From a bacterium BRH_c32 (lineage in GTDB: Bacteria > Bacteroidota > Ignavibacteria > Ignavibacteriales > Melioribacteraceae), in assembly GCA_001516025.1 (NCBI GenBank), contig LOEU01000036.1:1-64000 (forward strand): a DNA stretch of 64,000 bases, given 5' to 3'. Made by a program: the position numbers and the translations under genes. The notes beneath the pieces were generated by a model. That model made no database searches. It was not told the origin of the DNA and saw only the letters and a program-made list of their open reading frames with translations. Numbering within the stretch: the stretch's first letter is position 1; the number at the start of each line of letters is the position of its first letter. This document shows positions 37,355-45,915 of the stretch, piece by piece.

Positions 37355-37426
37355 AGGAGAAACTTTTATAATACCAGCATAGTCAATCAAGGTGCTGAAT
37401 CTGCCAGAGAAAATTTTTATAATCCC
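37352..37426. repeat. imperfect 24-bp direct repeat at the end of the C1 peptidase gene
   Basis: GCCAGGAGAAACTTTTATAAT at 37352-37372 and GCCAGAGAAAATTTTTATAAT at 37403-37423, about 51 nt apart. The second copy spans the peptidase stop codon (37417-37419). It looks like a local duplication of the gene's 3' end. Confidence 0.45.
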
Positions 37427-38574
37427 AACTTAGTTTTTATCTCCTGTGGGATTGCATCTTTATGAACCATGATTGCAACTGTGCGTAATCTTATAAACGG
37501 TTCACTCATATACCAAAAACCATCATACTTACGATCTTTTGTTCCCCAAGAATTTTTGGTATAATAAAACTTAGTAGCTTCTTGATCTTTTGCAACACCA
37601 GTAATGTGCATTAAATGATCATCAGTTGTAGTATAAGTATCAAACGCATCTTGACGATCTGTTTGAGTAACTTGTTTTTCTTTTTCTGGTAACTTCTTTT
37701 CTTCCTTTGTCTGGTCGTCTTCTGCAGTTACTGGAACTACTGCATAACCCGGTTTGCTATAAAAATTTTCTTTTCCAACATCACCATCCCATGCAATCGA
37801 ATACCCCTTATCTATTGCATAATCCATCACTTTTACTATATCATCTATCGGTACGTTATAATATTCGTCATCGGTCCAGTTATCAGGAATTTCCAAAACG
37901 AATTTTTTATAAAATGGGTGATGAGAAAATGAAGTTAATTCAATATAATCAGAAGATTTGATTCCGAGTTCATCAGCGAAACTTTTGGGTGTATATTTTT
38001 TCCCTTTGTATTCAAATTCATTAGGGATTTCGCCTAAATATTTTTCTAAAGTGAAATCGATAATATCTTTCCAATTGGTGGTGGTTTTTGTTCCGGTACG
38101 TTTAAGAGCAGATTTTAAAATTCCATCGAGCATGTTTTCAAGTTCTGCATGATTATGTTCTTTATCTCCGGGCATAATTCCGCTATATGCTTCTTCGGGC
38201 ATTGCACCGAATTTATCCATTATATGAAATACGTCATGTGCCTGTCCGCCCGGACCGAAATTTCCCATTCCCATATATCTCATATATTTTGCTGCTTTAA
38301 TGGGATAGGTATTATGAATGATAAACATTTCGGATAAATCATATTCCCCCTTACCCATTCTAAGAAGTTCGGTTTCAATGAATGATGTAGTGGCAAAGCA
38401 CCAGCAAGTACCTGTCTTTGCTTGACTTTTTACGGGTGTGGTTTTTAATTCTTTTACCATTGTAAATTCATGGCGGTCTTTTTTCTTATCCTTCTCTTCA
38501 TCATCCTGCGCATTTACAAAATTCACGAAACAGAAAAAACCTAACATTAATAGAAGTAAATATTTTACTCTCAT
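37417..38574 (-). CDS. exported papain-like cysteine peptidase (C1, aminopeptidase C/bleomycin hydrolase type)
   Basis: Product of 385 residues with a signal peptide ending NAQ. The active-site region is Q51-AKTGT-C57-WCFATTSFIETELLR, with a Cys nucleophile directly followed by Trp. The active-site His lies in DDHLMHITGV and the Asn in TKNSWGT. LSEMFIIHNTYPIKA and GFWYMSEPFIRLRTVAI support the C1B (PepC) type. Unlike cytoplasmic PepC it is secreted. The start has GGAGGAAGG upstream, a very strong ribosome site. It diverges from the isoaspartyl peptidase gene. Confidence 0.88.
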   Translation of the reverse strand: MRVKYLLLLMLGFFCFVNFVNAQDDEEKDKKKDRHEFTMVKELKTTPVKSQAKTGTCWCFATTSFIETELLRMGKGEYDLSEMFIIHNTYPIKAAKYMRYMGMGNFGPGGQAHDVFHIMDKFGAMPEEAYSGIMPGDKEHNHAELENMLDGILKSALKRTGTKTTTNWKDIIDFTLEKYLGEIPNEFEYKGKKYTPKSFADELGIKSSDYIELTSFSHHPFYKKFVLEIPDNWTDDEYYNVPIDDIVKVMDYAIDKGYSIAWDGDVGKENFYSKPGYAVVPVTAEDDQTKEEKKLPEKEKQVTQTDRQDAFDTYTTTDDHLMHITGVAKDQEATKFYYTKNSWGTKDRKYDGFWYMSEPFIRLRTVAIMVHKDAIPQEIKTKLGL

Positions 38575-38736
38575 CCTTCCTCCGGGGAATACCGATTTTG
38601 TTATTAGAAAAATTCAACTATATCAAGAAATTTATAAATAAAAATCAATAAATACACATTGATATCTTTTTTATATTTTATTGCATTCCCTAAATTCAAT
38701 CCTTATTTTTATTATTCAATTGAAATATGGTCTGCA

Positions 38737-39747
38737 ATGAAAAAGTTCATCATAATATTTATAATCTCCATTCTAACAATCAGTGCGCAAGAGAACCCTA
38801 AATTCGGAATAGTTCTCCACGGTGGTGCGGGGAGCATGACTAAAAAAGTTATCTCTCCGGAACAAGAAAAAGAATACCGGGCAAAACTAAACGAGGCTTT
38901 AGATAAAGGTTTTCAGATTCTAAAAACAGGTGGTGATGCTTTAGATGCCGTAGAATCAACAATTCAAATTCTTGAGAATTCACCTTTATTTAATGCCGGC
39001 AAAGGTGCGGTGCTAAATGCCGATGGCGATGTGGAACTAGATGCCTCAATTATGAGTGGCGATAATTTAAGAGCCGGTGCGGTTGCAGGAATTAAGCACG
39101 TTAAAAGTCCGATAACTCTCGCTCGTCTTGTAATGGAAAAATCTCCGCACGTTATGATGATATCCGATGGCGCAGAAAAATTCGCTAAAGAAATGGGTCT
39201 CGAATTTGTCGATAATAATTATTTCAAAACTGATGAAAGAATAATTGATCTTAATAAAATAAAAGAACGCGAAAAAGAAATAGATAAAGAGAAACAAAAA
39301 AGTTATATCGATAAGATAAATGAGTTTGAAAAATTCGGTACAGTGGGAGTGGCTGCATTAGATAGTAAAGGCAATCTTGCTGCGGGAACGTCCACAGGCG
39401 GAATGTCTAATAAAAAATATGGAAGGGTAGGCGATGCACCGATAATCGGAGCCGGCACTTATGCGGATAATAAAACATGCGCAATCTCTTCTACCGGTTG
39501 GGGCGAATATTTCATTCGTCTCGGAGTTGCCAAAGATATTTCTGATTTAATGGAATACAAAAATCTCTCTATTAGCGAAGCGGGAAATGAAGTAATTCAA
39601 AAGAAACTGCCCGCTCTCGGCGGATTTGGCGGTGTAATTGGTATTGATAAATCCGGAAATGTTCTTATGGAATTTAATACTCCCGGAATGTTCCGCGGTT
39701 ATCACTTGGAAAAAGGTGAATCTGTAATAAAAATATTTAATGATTAG
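38737..39747 (+). CDS. isoaspartyl peptidase/L-asparaginase (T2, Ntn hydrolase)
   Basis: Exported precursor of 336 residues. The ATG at 38737 is preferred over the one at 38659, because the protein then starts with a normal signal peptide (MKKFIIIFIISILTISAQ). FGIVLHGGAGSM is the family start. The autocleavage site and nucleophile Thr lie in FGTVGVAALD, and the substrate-binding region is STGGMSNKKYGRVGDAPIIGAGTYA. The large subunit of about 190 residues will be released by self-cleavage. Adjacent genes (DUF1761, HAD) follow at 11 and 2 nt, so an operon is likely. Confidence 0.92.
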   Translation: MKKFIIIFIISILTISAQENPKFGIVLHGGAGSMTKKVISPEQEKEYRAKLNEALDKGFQILKTGGDALDAVESTIQILENSPLFNAGKGAVLNADGDVELDASIMSGDNLRAGAVAGIKHVKSPITLARLVMEKSPHVMMISDGAEKFAKEMGLEFVDNNYFKTDERIIDLNKIKEREKEIDKEKQKSYIDKINEFEKFGTVGVAALDSKGNLAAGTSTGGMSNKKYGRVGDAPIIGAGTYADNKTCAISSTGWGEYFIRLGVAKDISDLMEYKNLSISEAGNEVIQKKLPALGGFGGVIGIDKSGNVLMEFNTPGMFRGYHLEKGESVIKIFND

Positions 39748-39758
39748 AAGAGGTTTTG

Positions 39759-40169
39759 ATGGAAATTGCTGAAGTAAATTATTGGGCGGTTTTATTATGT
39801 GGTGTTGTTTCGATGGTGCTTGGATTTATTTGGTATAATCAATTTTTATTCGGAAAAATTTGGATAGAAACTTTAGATATAACAGAAGATGAATTAAAAA
39901 AAGGTTTTGCTCCTTTTAAGACTTATCCATTAGCTTTCTTAGCGCAATTGGTTATGGCCTATGTACTTTCTCGAATAATGACCTATGCCGATTTCACTAC
40001 TATTATCGAAGGAGTACGTCTTGCCTTCCTTGTATGGATAGGTTTTACTGCTATGACAATGCTTATTAATACACTATACGAACATAAAACATTAAAAAAA
40101 TTATTCGTTGACGGAGGATACCATTTAATTGTTCTTCTTATCGATGGATTTATATTGGGTGCTTTTTAA
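39759..40169 (+). CDS. DUF1761 family membrane protein
   Basis: Product of 136 residues with four hydrophobic segments (WAVLLCGVVSMVLGFIWY, TYPLAFLAQLVMAYVLS, LAFLVWIGFTAMTMLI, LIVLLIDGFILGA). This arrangement and the WYNQFLFGKIW motif match DUF1761. The ATG at 39759 is preferred to the in-frame TTG one codon upstream; GAAGAGG lies upstream. Function unknown. It sits 2 nt before the HAD gene and shortly after the isoaspartyl peptidase gene. Confidence 0.82.
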   Translation: MEIAEVNYWAVLLCGVVSMVLGFIWYNQFLFGKIWIETLDITEDELKKGFAPFKTYPLAFLAQLVMAYVLSRIMTYADFTTIIEGVRLAFLVWIGFTAMTMLINTLYEHKTLKKLFVDGGYHLIVLLIDGFILGAF

Positions 40170-40171
40170 TT

Positions 40172-40846
40172 ATGAATATTACTACTGTTGTATTTGATCT
40201 TGATGGGACTCTAATGAGCTCTCACGAAACTATCTATCAAGCCACAATAAAAACTCTAAAAGAATGCAATTATAATGTTGATATGCCGGAGGATCAATTT
40301 TATACAAAGATCGGGATGCATTTTGAAGATCTATTTCGCGATTTCGGTTTCGTAGTCGATGATTTTGATTCGTTCATTGCTAAGTATAAATCTATTTATT
40401 TTGATTATATTGACTTATCAGTTATTTATCCCAATGTAATAGATACAATTAATTATCTATACGAAAACAGCTATAATATTGCTCTTCTTACTACTAAGGC
40501 GCAGGATCAAGCAGATCTAATCCTGAAGCATTTTGGTATTGCAGATAAATTTACATATATAATGGGAAGGCGACCCGGGCTGCAGCATAAGCCATCAGCC
40601 GAACCCCTTCTTTATATTCTTAAAGAATTAGACACACTCCCTAAAAATTGTATCATGGTGGGAGATTCAGAACTCGATATTCTCTGCGGCAAAAATGCCG
40701 GCACTTTTACTCTCGGCGTTTCTTATGGATATCGAAGCACCGATATATTGAAAACTTATAATCCTGATTTTCTTTGTGATGATATCAGTCAATTAAAAAA
40801 TATATTAAAAAATATATTAAAAAATGAACCCTCAGATAAAAGCTGA
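40172..40846 (+). CDS. HAD-superfamily hydrolase (phosphoglycolate phosphatase-like)
   Basis: Cytoplasmic phosphatase of 224 residues. Motif I DLDGT (Asp9 and Asp11), motif II LTTKAQ, and motif IV GDSELDILCGKNAG are present, with a cap domain inserted after motif I (about 15-85), the arrangement of Gph/PGP-like enzymes. The last residues form the LKNI-type repeat described separately. It overlaps the enoyl-CoA hydratase-like gene by 23 nt. Substrate not known. Confidence 0.87.
   Translation: MNITTVVFDLDGTLMSSHETIYQATIKTLKECNYNVDMPEDQFYTKIGMHFEDLFRDFGFVVDDFDSFIAKYKSIYFDYIDLSVIYPNVIDTINYLYENSYNIALLTTKAQDQADLILKHFGIADKFTYIMGRRPGLQHKPSAEPLLYILKELDTLPKNCIMVGDSELDILCGKNAGTFTLGVSYGYRSTDILKTYNPDFLCDDISQLKNILKNILKNEPSDKS
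40795..40827 (+). repeat. 12-bp tandem repeat at the end of the HAD gene
   Basis: About two and a half copies of AAAAATATATTA, coding LKNI repeated three times in the HAD protein; the last copy contains the ATG of the next gene. The 12-bp period keeps the frame, so copy-number change would only lengthen or shorten the tail. Confidence 0.6.
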
Positions 40847-41585
40847 TTTATTAATTAATGAAGGTTATGCACAAATAATCTTTCATAACCCAAAAGGTAA
40901 TTCGCTTCCTTCATCTCTATTAAATGAAATTACCAAAAGTATAATTTCACTAAATCATAACGATGAAGTTAAAGTGATTGTTATCCAAAGCGAAGGGAAC
41001 GTATTCTGCGGAGGAGCATCTTTCGATGAACTTGCCAATATCAAAGATTTTGAAGCAGGTAAAAATTTTTTTATGGGATTCGCGGACCTTTTCCTAGCAA
41101 TTAAAAACTCACCGAAATTAATTGTTGCCAAAATACATGGCAAGTGCGTTGGAGCCGGAGTGGGATTAGCTGCCGCATGTGATTATTCGCTCGCTTCTGC
41201 CAATGCATCGGTTAAATTAAGCGAACTCAGTCTTGGAATCGGTCCTTTTGTAATCGGTCCCGTTCTAGAACGTAAAATCGGGCTTTCTAATCTTGCTAAA
41301 CTTGCTATCGAAGGCGAATGGCTAAGCGCAGAATGGGCTTTTAATGCGGGATTATTTAGCAGAATCACATTCTCAAACGAAGAGATGGAACGCGATATAG
41401 ATCAAATAATTAAAAAATTTCTTACTGCTAATCCCGAAGCACTTAAAGAACTAAAAAATACTCTTTGGAAAGGCACTGAAAATTGGAGCACCGAACTCGA
41501 AGAACGTGCTGCTTTAAGTGGAAGTCTTGTCCTTTCTCCTTTCGTAAAAGATTTTATCAATAAATTTAAAGATTCTTATAAATAA
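40824..41585 (+). CDS. enoyl-CoA hydratase/isomerase-like protein
   Basis: Product of 253 residues in the crotonase superfamily, which act on acyl-CoA thioesters. Oxyanion-hole segments are CGGASFDEL and GKCVGAGVGLAAACD. Of the two Glu residues of crotonase, the second appears conserved (KLSELSLG), while the first is replaced in GVGLAA; enzymes with one Glu are often isomerases. Its ATG lies inside the HAD gene. The role of the CoA step here is not evident from its neighbours. Confidence 0.82.
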   Translation: MNPQIKADLLINEGYAQIIFHNPKGNSLPSSLLNEITKSIISLNHNDEVKVIVIQSEGNVFCGGASFDELANIKDFEAGKNFFMGFADLFLAIKNSPKLIVAKIHGKCVGAGVGLAAACDYSLASANASVKLSELSLGIGPFVIGPVLERKIGLSNLAKLAIEGEWLSAEWAFNAGLFSRITFSNEEMERDIDQIIKKFLTANPEALKELKNTLWKGTENWSTELEERAALSGSLVLSPFVKDFINKFKDSYK

Positions 41586-41641
41586 TAGAACTTATTTACT
41601 CTTTTTGTGGTTTAATTATTATTGATAACAATTGAGATAAT

Positions 41642-42865
41642 ATGAGATACTTATTCACTCTAATTTTAATGTTTCTTTTGATTTTTGGCTTCCAGTTCTA
41701 TTTCATAAGAAAAACATCAAATACTATTCTACATTTATTCCCCCGAATTAAATTGGAACTTTTTAAAAAAATTCGCTGGGTCGTTTTAGGTTTTCTCAAT
41801 CTTTTCCCTATTGGTATTATTCTCGGATTTATCTATTATTTTATTACAAACGATGCAATTGAATTTCCGCCTTTGAATATTTTTGTTAATTATCTTATCG
41901 TATTTCCTTTCTGGATCTATTTTGTAATTCTAATTCAATCTTTAGTTTTTTTCTTAATAATCGATATTATAAGATTAATCACATATCCTGTTTATAAAAA
42001 GCATAAAGACCGAATACTTGCGGGAATATATAAAGGGCAATTCGCTCTATTGGTTTTTTTCTGTTTATACGTTCCGGCAAGAATTATTTATGATTATAAT
42101 AATGTTGAAGTTCGTGAAGTAAAATACACTAAACCGGTAGGTGAAAAATTAAAATCACTTAAGATTGCATTTATTTCAGATATTCAAGCCGATCCATATA
42201 CAAACGAGGATAGATTAAGCAGATTCGTAAATAAAGTAAATTCTCTTAATGCCGATTTGGTTTTAATAGCGGGAGATTTGATTACATCCGGTAAATATTT
42301 CGTTGAGACTTCGGCTAAATATAGCGGTATGCTAAAATCTAAAAATGGAGTTTATTCCTGCGTTGGCGATCATGACAATTGGGTTGATAGAAGCGATACA
42401 GAACAAAGTCTCCGCACCGTAGAAGCCGCATTAGCTAAAAACAACGTCTTTATGATCGACAATGAAAACAGGTATTTTGATATTAATGGCGCTAAAATTA
42501 AAGTTAGTTTTGTTACTAATACTTATGTGGAAACCATCTCTGATGAAACAATAAAACTAATTACGAACGGCGGTCAAAAGGCAGATTTAAAAATATTCTT
42601 AACACATCAACCGCGGCAGAAATTAATAAATGCTGCTTTAGAACATAATTACGATCTTTATCTTGCGGGTCATACACACGGCGGACAGATTACTTTGCTT
42701 TTCCCGTTTTATGATCTTTCTCCTACTATATTTGAAACGCAATACGTTAAAGGAGATTTTTATTTCGAAAATATGTTAATGATTGTTACACGCGGACTTG
42801 GCATGTCCCTAGCACCTGTGCGCTATAATGCGACTCCGGAAATTACGCTTATCACTTTTAAGTAA
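41642..42865 (+). CDS. membrane-bound calcineurin-like metallophosphoesterase
   Basis: Product of 407 residues. The N-terminal about 150 residues contain four hydrophobic helices. The catalytic domain then begins at KIAFISDIQADPYTNEDR, with metal ligands in AGDLITSG, VGDHDNW (for GNHD), LTHQPRQ and LAGHTHGGQ, which is the YkuE-like arrangement. Likely substrates are lipid or cyclic phosphate esters near the membrane; none can be named. Its 3' end overlaps the tail of the dGTPase gene by 8 nt in convergent orientation. Confidence 0.88.
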   Translation: MRYLFTLILMFLLIFGFQFYFIRKTSNTILHLFPRIKLELFKKIRWVVLGFLNLFPIGIILGFIYYFITNDAIEFPPLNIFVNYLIVFPFWIYFVILIQSLVFFLIIDIIRLITYPVYKKHKDRILAGIYKGQFALLVFFCLYVPARIIYDYNNVEVREVKYTKPVGEKLKSLKIAFISDIQADPYTNEDRLSRFVNKVNSLNADLVLIAGDLITSGKYFVETSAKYSGMLKSKNGVYSCVGDHDNWVDRSDTEQSLRTVEAALAKNNVFMIDNENRYFDINGAKIKVSFVTNTYVETISDETIKLITNGGQKADLKIFLTHQPRQKLINAALEHNYDLYLAGHTHGGQITLLFPFYDLSPTIFETQYVKGDFYFENMLMIVTRGLGMSLAPVRYNATPEITLITFK

Positions 42866-44129
42866 TTAAATCAGCAAGGGAACTATAATCGGCATCAAAA
42901 AGCCGTTTATATGTTCTCATTGCATATGCATCTGTCATACCTGAAATATAATCACATATAAGTCGGGCTTTCTCGTTTTTGCTTTTTGCTTCTCTTACTA
43001 ATTTATCGTTGAATTCCGGCAGTATCTTAAACATATGATTATTTTTTATATATCCTTCACGAAATACATTGAACAAGCTTTCCACCATTTTATTCCCTTT
43101 ATATTCCATCTGGTGAAGCTGGGTTGATTTAAAAACTATATCGACTGCTATTTTCTTATATAGTTCAACTTTATTAAATATTTCCGGCTCGATGTCAAGT
43201 CTGTATTTATATCTATTCGTATTTTTATCAAGAAAAGTCTTTCGTTTCTCAATTTTGACTGAGCGAATAAATTCACCGATTTGATAACCGAACTTTGCCT
43301 TGAATTTTCTTTTCTTAATCCATTCTATAATATCGTTTATATATTTTTCCTCTTCTCCGGTAATACTATTATTTTCTGCCCACTTAGTAAGCTTTGCTAT
43401 ATTAATAAATCCGCCCGAAATGCTATCGACCAAGTCATTAATAGCATAAGCTGTATCATCAGCCCAATCCATAATTTGGCATTCAATACTTTTAAAATTA
43501 TTAAGAGCTTCAGGCGACTTGAATTGTTTTGAATAATCTTTTTTGTCGAATACATATCTGATTATTTCTGATTGTTCATTATAAAGGAAATGATTTTCGG
43601 GTTTATCAAAATCTTTATAAAGAGCTTTGTATTTAAGTATTCCATCTAAGAATGCACGCGTGGGATTCATACTCCTATGATGATCGTCTTCGCGGTAAAA
43701 AATATCAGTAATTGAACGTAAGGTCTGAGCATTTCCTTCAAATCCGCCGAATGGCTGCATTAGATTATTTAAAATCCTCTCGCCGCTATGACCAAATGGA
43801 GGATGACCAAGGTCATGAGCAAGACAAATCGATTCCACTAAATCGGGATCGATAAAATATTCTTCATTGAGAATATCAGTTTCTTTCGAAAGAAGAAAAT
43901 TGCAAATTGATCTACCGATTTGCGCCACTTCTATTGAATGAGTAAGTCGTGTTCGATAGAAATCAAATTCGCCGGGAAGAAAAACTTGTGTCTTCCCTTG
44001 AAGCCTTCTAAATTCAGATGAATGGATAATGCGGTCTCTATCGATTTGAAAAGCAGTTCGATAATCATCTATTCTTGTATTATGCTTTAATCGATCGACA
44101 TCAAATTCATTATAAAATTTATTTTTCAT
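42858..44129 (-). CDS. dgt: deoxyguanosinetriphosphate triphosphohydrolase-like protein
   Basis: HD-domain enzyme that hydrolyses dNTPs to the nucleoside and triphosphate. 423 residues. Metal ligands: His64 in RLTHSIEVAQ, His105-Asp106 in AHDLGHPPFGH, and a further Asp in DWADDTAYAINDLVD. EFRRLQGKTQVF near residue 40 is the nucleotide-binding signature. Start ATG has AAAGAAAA upstream. Between the GH5 lipoprotein and the convergent metallophosphoesterase. Length is normal for the non-E. coli subtype. Confidence 0.92.
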   Translation of the reverse strand: MKNKFYNEFDVDRLKHNTRIDDYRTAFQIDRDRIIHSSEFRRLQGKTQVFLPGEFDFYRTRLTHSIEVAQIGRSICNFLLSKETDILNEEYFIDPDLVESICLAHDLGHPPFGHSGERILNNLMQPFGGFEGNAQTLRSITDIFYREDDHHRSMNPTRAFLDGILKYKALYKDFDKPENHFLYNEQSEIIRYVFDKKDYSKQFKSPEALNNFKSIECQIMDWADDTAYAINDLVDSISGGFINIAKLTKWAENNSITGEEEKYINDIIEWIKKRKFKAKFGYQIGEFIRSVKIEKRKTFLDKNTNRYKYRLDIEPEIFNKVELYKKIAVDIVFKSTQLHQMEYKGNKMVESLFNVFREGYIKNNHMFKILPEFNDKLVREAKSKNEKARLICDYISGMTDAYAMRTYKRLFDADYSSLADLIT

Positions 44130-44157
44130 TTTCTTTTTTTTCCATCCGAGTTTATTC

Positions 44158-45207
44158 TTAAGAAGAAGGAATCAATGCTTTTAATAATCCATCATTAAAT
44201 TTATTCGTACTAAGATCATAGATTCCGAAACCGGAACAGAATTCCCAATATTGGAAGCTAATTTTAGAAGCTACTGCTTGAGAAGCTACAAATGTAGTCC
44301 ATCTAATTCTTGAATCCATATCCGCCTTTGAGTATGATCCAAACTCGCCTAAATTAAGAGGAACTTTCTTAGAGTTCGCCCAGCTAATCATTATATTAAA
44401 ATCATTAATTACGCCATTCTTTTCTGCCGTAGTACCATTCCATCTTCTTCCCAACCAGGCATTTGCGCCATCAACCCATTCAGCGCCCTGATGCGTAAAC
44501 TCAAATGGGTTATAATAGTGAAAAGACACTATAATATTGTTTTCATTCGCCGGTAATGTAAGCCCGCTTAATCCGCTTAATCCTCCCCAGTTGGATAAAC
44601 CAATGAGGACGGTTCGTATTGGATTAGTTTTCCTAATTACAGTTAGTGCTTCTTTATAATATTGGTCCCATATCTGTGCAGTCATTGCACTATTCGGTTC
44701 GTTTAATATTTCAAAGAAAACTTTATTCGATTGATTCTTATAACGTTCAGAGATTTGCTCCCAAAGTTTTAGGAAGCGATCTTTTTGCGAAGCGGGACTA
44801 ACCATCATTTCATCGTAATGATGAATATTAATAATAATGGCAAGATCATATTTGATAGCTTGATTAATTACCCAATCAATTCGAGAAAAGAAATTTGCAT
44901 CTATTGTGTATGGAGAAGATTTAAGAGAATGAGCTGACCATTTAATTGGAACTCGAATCGAATTGAACCCAGCGTATTTAATTAATGCAAAATATTCTTC
45001 TTTTAAGAATACCCCCCATTCACCTTCATTAGGAGCTTCGAGAGCATTGCCAAGATTTACCCCTCTTCCGAGAAGTTCGTTTTGCTTGAATACATAATCA
45101 TCCCCAACTTCTGTTAGTATCGGAGAAACAAGATCATCTGAATTATTACATCCGGTAATGGCGATTATTATTAGTAAAAGTAAAGGAATAAACTTAGTTT
45201 TTGTCAT
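44158..45207 (-). CDS. GH5 family glycoside hydrolase lipoprotein
   Basis: Product of 349 residues, an endoglucanase-like surface enzyme. Lipobox AITGC (Cys20). The TIM-barrel signatures are GVNLGNALEAPNEGEWG, FNSIRVPIKWS, the acid/base Glu in FEILNEPN, FHYYNPFEF and the nucleophile Glu in NLGEFGSYS. The anchoring implies action on polysaccharide outside the cell or in the periplasm. It overlaps the DUF502 gene by 1 nt (TAATG), so translation is coupled. Whether cellulose, mannan or another glucan is cleaved is not clear from sequence. Confidence 0.88.
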   Translation of the reverse strand: MTKTKFIPLLLLIIIAITGCNNSDDLVSPILTEVGDDYVFKQNELLGRGVNLGNALEAPNEGEWGVFLKEEYFALIKYAGFNSIRVPIKWSAHSLKSSPYTIDANFFSRIDWVINQAIKYDLAIIINIHHYDEMMVSPASQKDRFLKLWEQISERYKNQSNKVFFEILNEPNSAMTAQIWDQYYKEALTVIRKTNPIRTVLIGLSNWGGLSGLSGLTLPANENNIIVSFHYYNPFEFTHQGAEWVDGANAWLGRRWNGTTAEKNGVINDFNIMISWANSKKVPLNLGEFGSYSKADMDSRIRWTTFVASQAVASKISFQYWEFCSGFGIYDLSTNKFNDGLLKALIPSS

Positions 45208-45821
45208 TAGTCTTCCGGGGGATTGATTTTAATTCTTTTGTTTAATAAAACTTTTGATCCGGCACCAAGACTTAGGACTGTTCTCATTGCTTCTTCAACC
45301 GGATAATCGATAATTGTAACGTTGTCTTTATGAATATGATAAATATAACCACCCGTGGGGGCAGGTGCCGAAGGTACAAATACCGTATAGTAATCATCAA
45401 TCTGATCTGTTATGAATGCTGTAATTAAAGTATCATTGCCAAACGGCCTTACTAATGCCACTCCTTTAAAAAGAATTTTTTCTCCACCAAATAACTGTAT
45501 TACTGTTTCCTTTATGATTTTATATAATGGTACTCTCCTAAGGAATCGTTCTTCCATAAATTCAAAAATTACTTTTCCTATCTTAGTCTGAACAACCAAA
45601 CCAACTATAAAAAAGATTATAAGCATTATAGCAACGGCTATAAGGGAAGCAACCACCCTTTCAATATTTGTAGTTTCGATTAAAATGTTGGTTATCGGAC
45701 GGATATATGATGTAAGAAAATCAAAAAACCATTTCAATACAAATATTAGTACGATTATAGGAAGTACTATAAGGAATCCGCCGAAAAGTGTTGTCCGTAT
45801 GAAAATCTTAATTTTGCTCAT
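45207..45821 (-). CDS. DUF502 family membrane protein
   Basis: Product of 204 residues with two N-terminal membrane helices (TTLFGGFLIVLPIIVLIFVL and VVASLIAVAIMLIIFFIVGLVV) followed by a soluble domain. GGFLIVLPIIV and PSAPAPTGGYIYHIHKDNV are typical of DUF502. Function unknown. It is the first gene of a pair with the GH5 lipoprotein and diverges from the lipoprotein gene at 45916 across a 94-nt gap. Confidence 0.85.
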   Translation of the reverse strand: MSKIKIFIRTTLFGGFLIVLPIIVLIFVLKWFFDFLTSYIRPITNILIETTNIERVVASLIAVAIMLIIFFIVGLVVQTKIGKVIFEFMEERFLRRVPLYKIIKETVIQLFGGEKILFKGVALVRPFGNDTLITAFITDQIDDYYTVFVPSAPAPTGGYIYHIHKDNVTIIDYPVEEAMRTVLSLGAGSKVLLNKRIKINPPED

Positions 45822-45915
45822 TTTATCCGATTATTGAATTGTCAAATTTAAGTAAAATTTTTTATCATCTCATTATATTTTGAATGAAATACAAAATTGA
45901 TTTATCTTTTCACTA

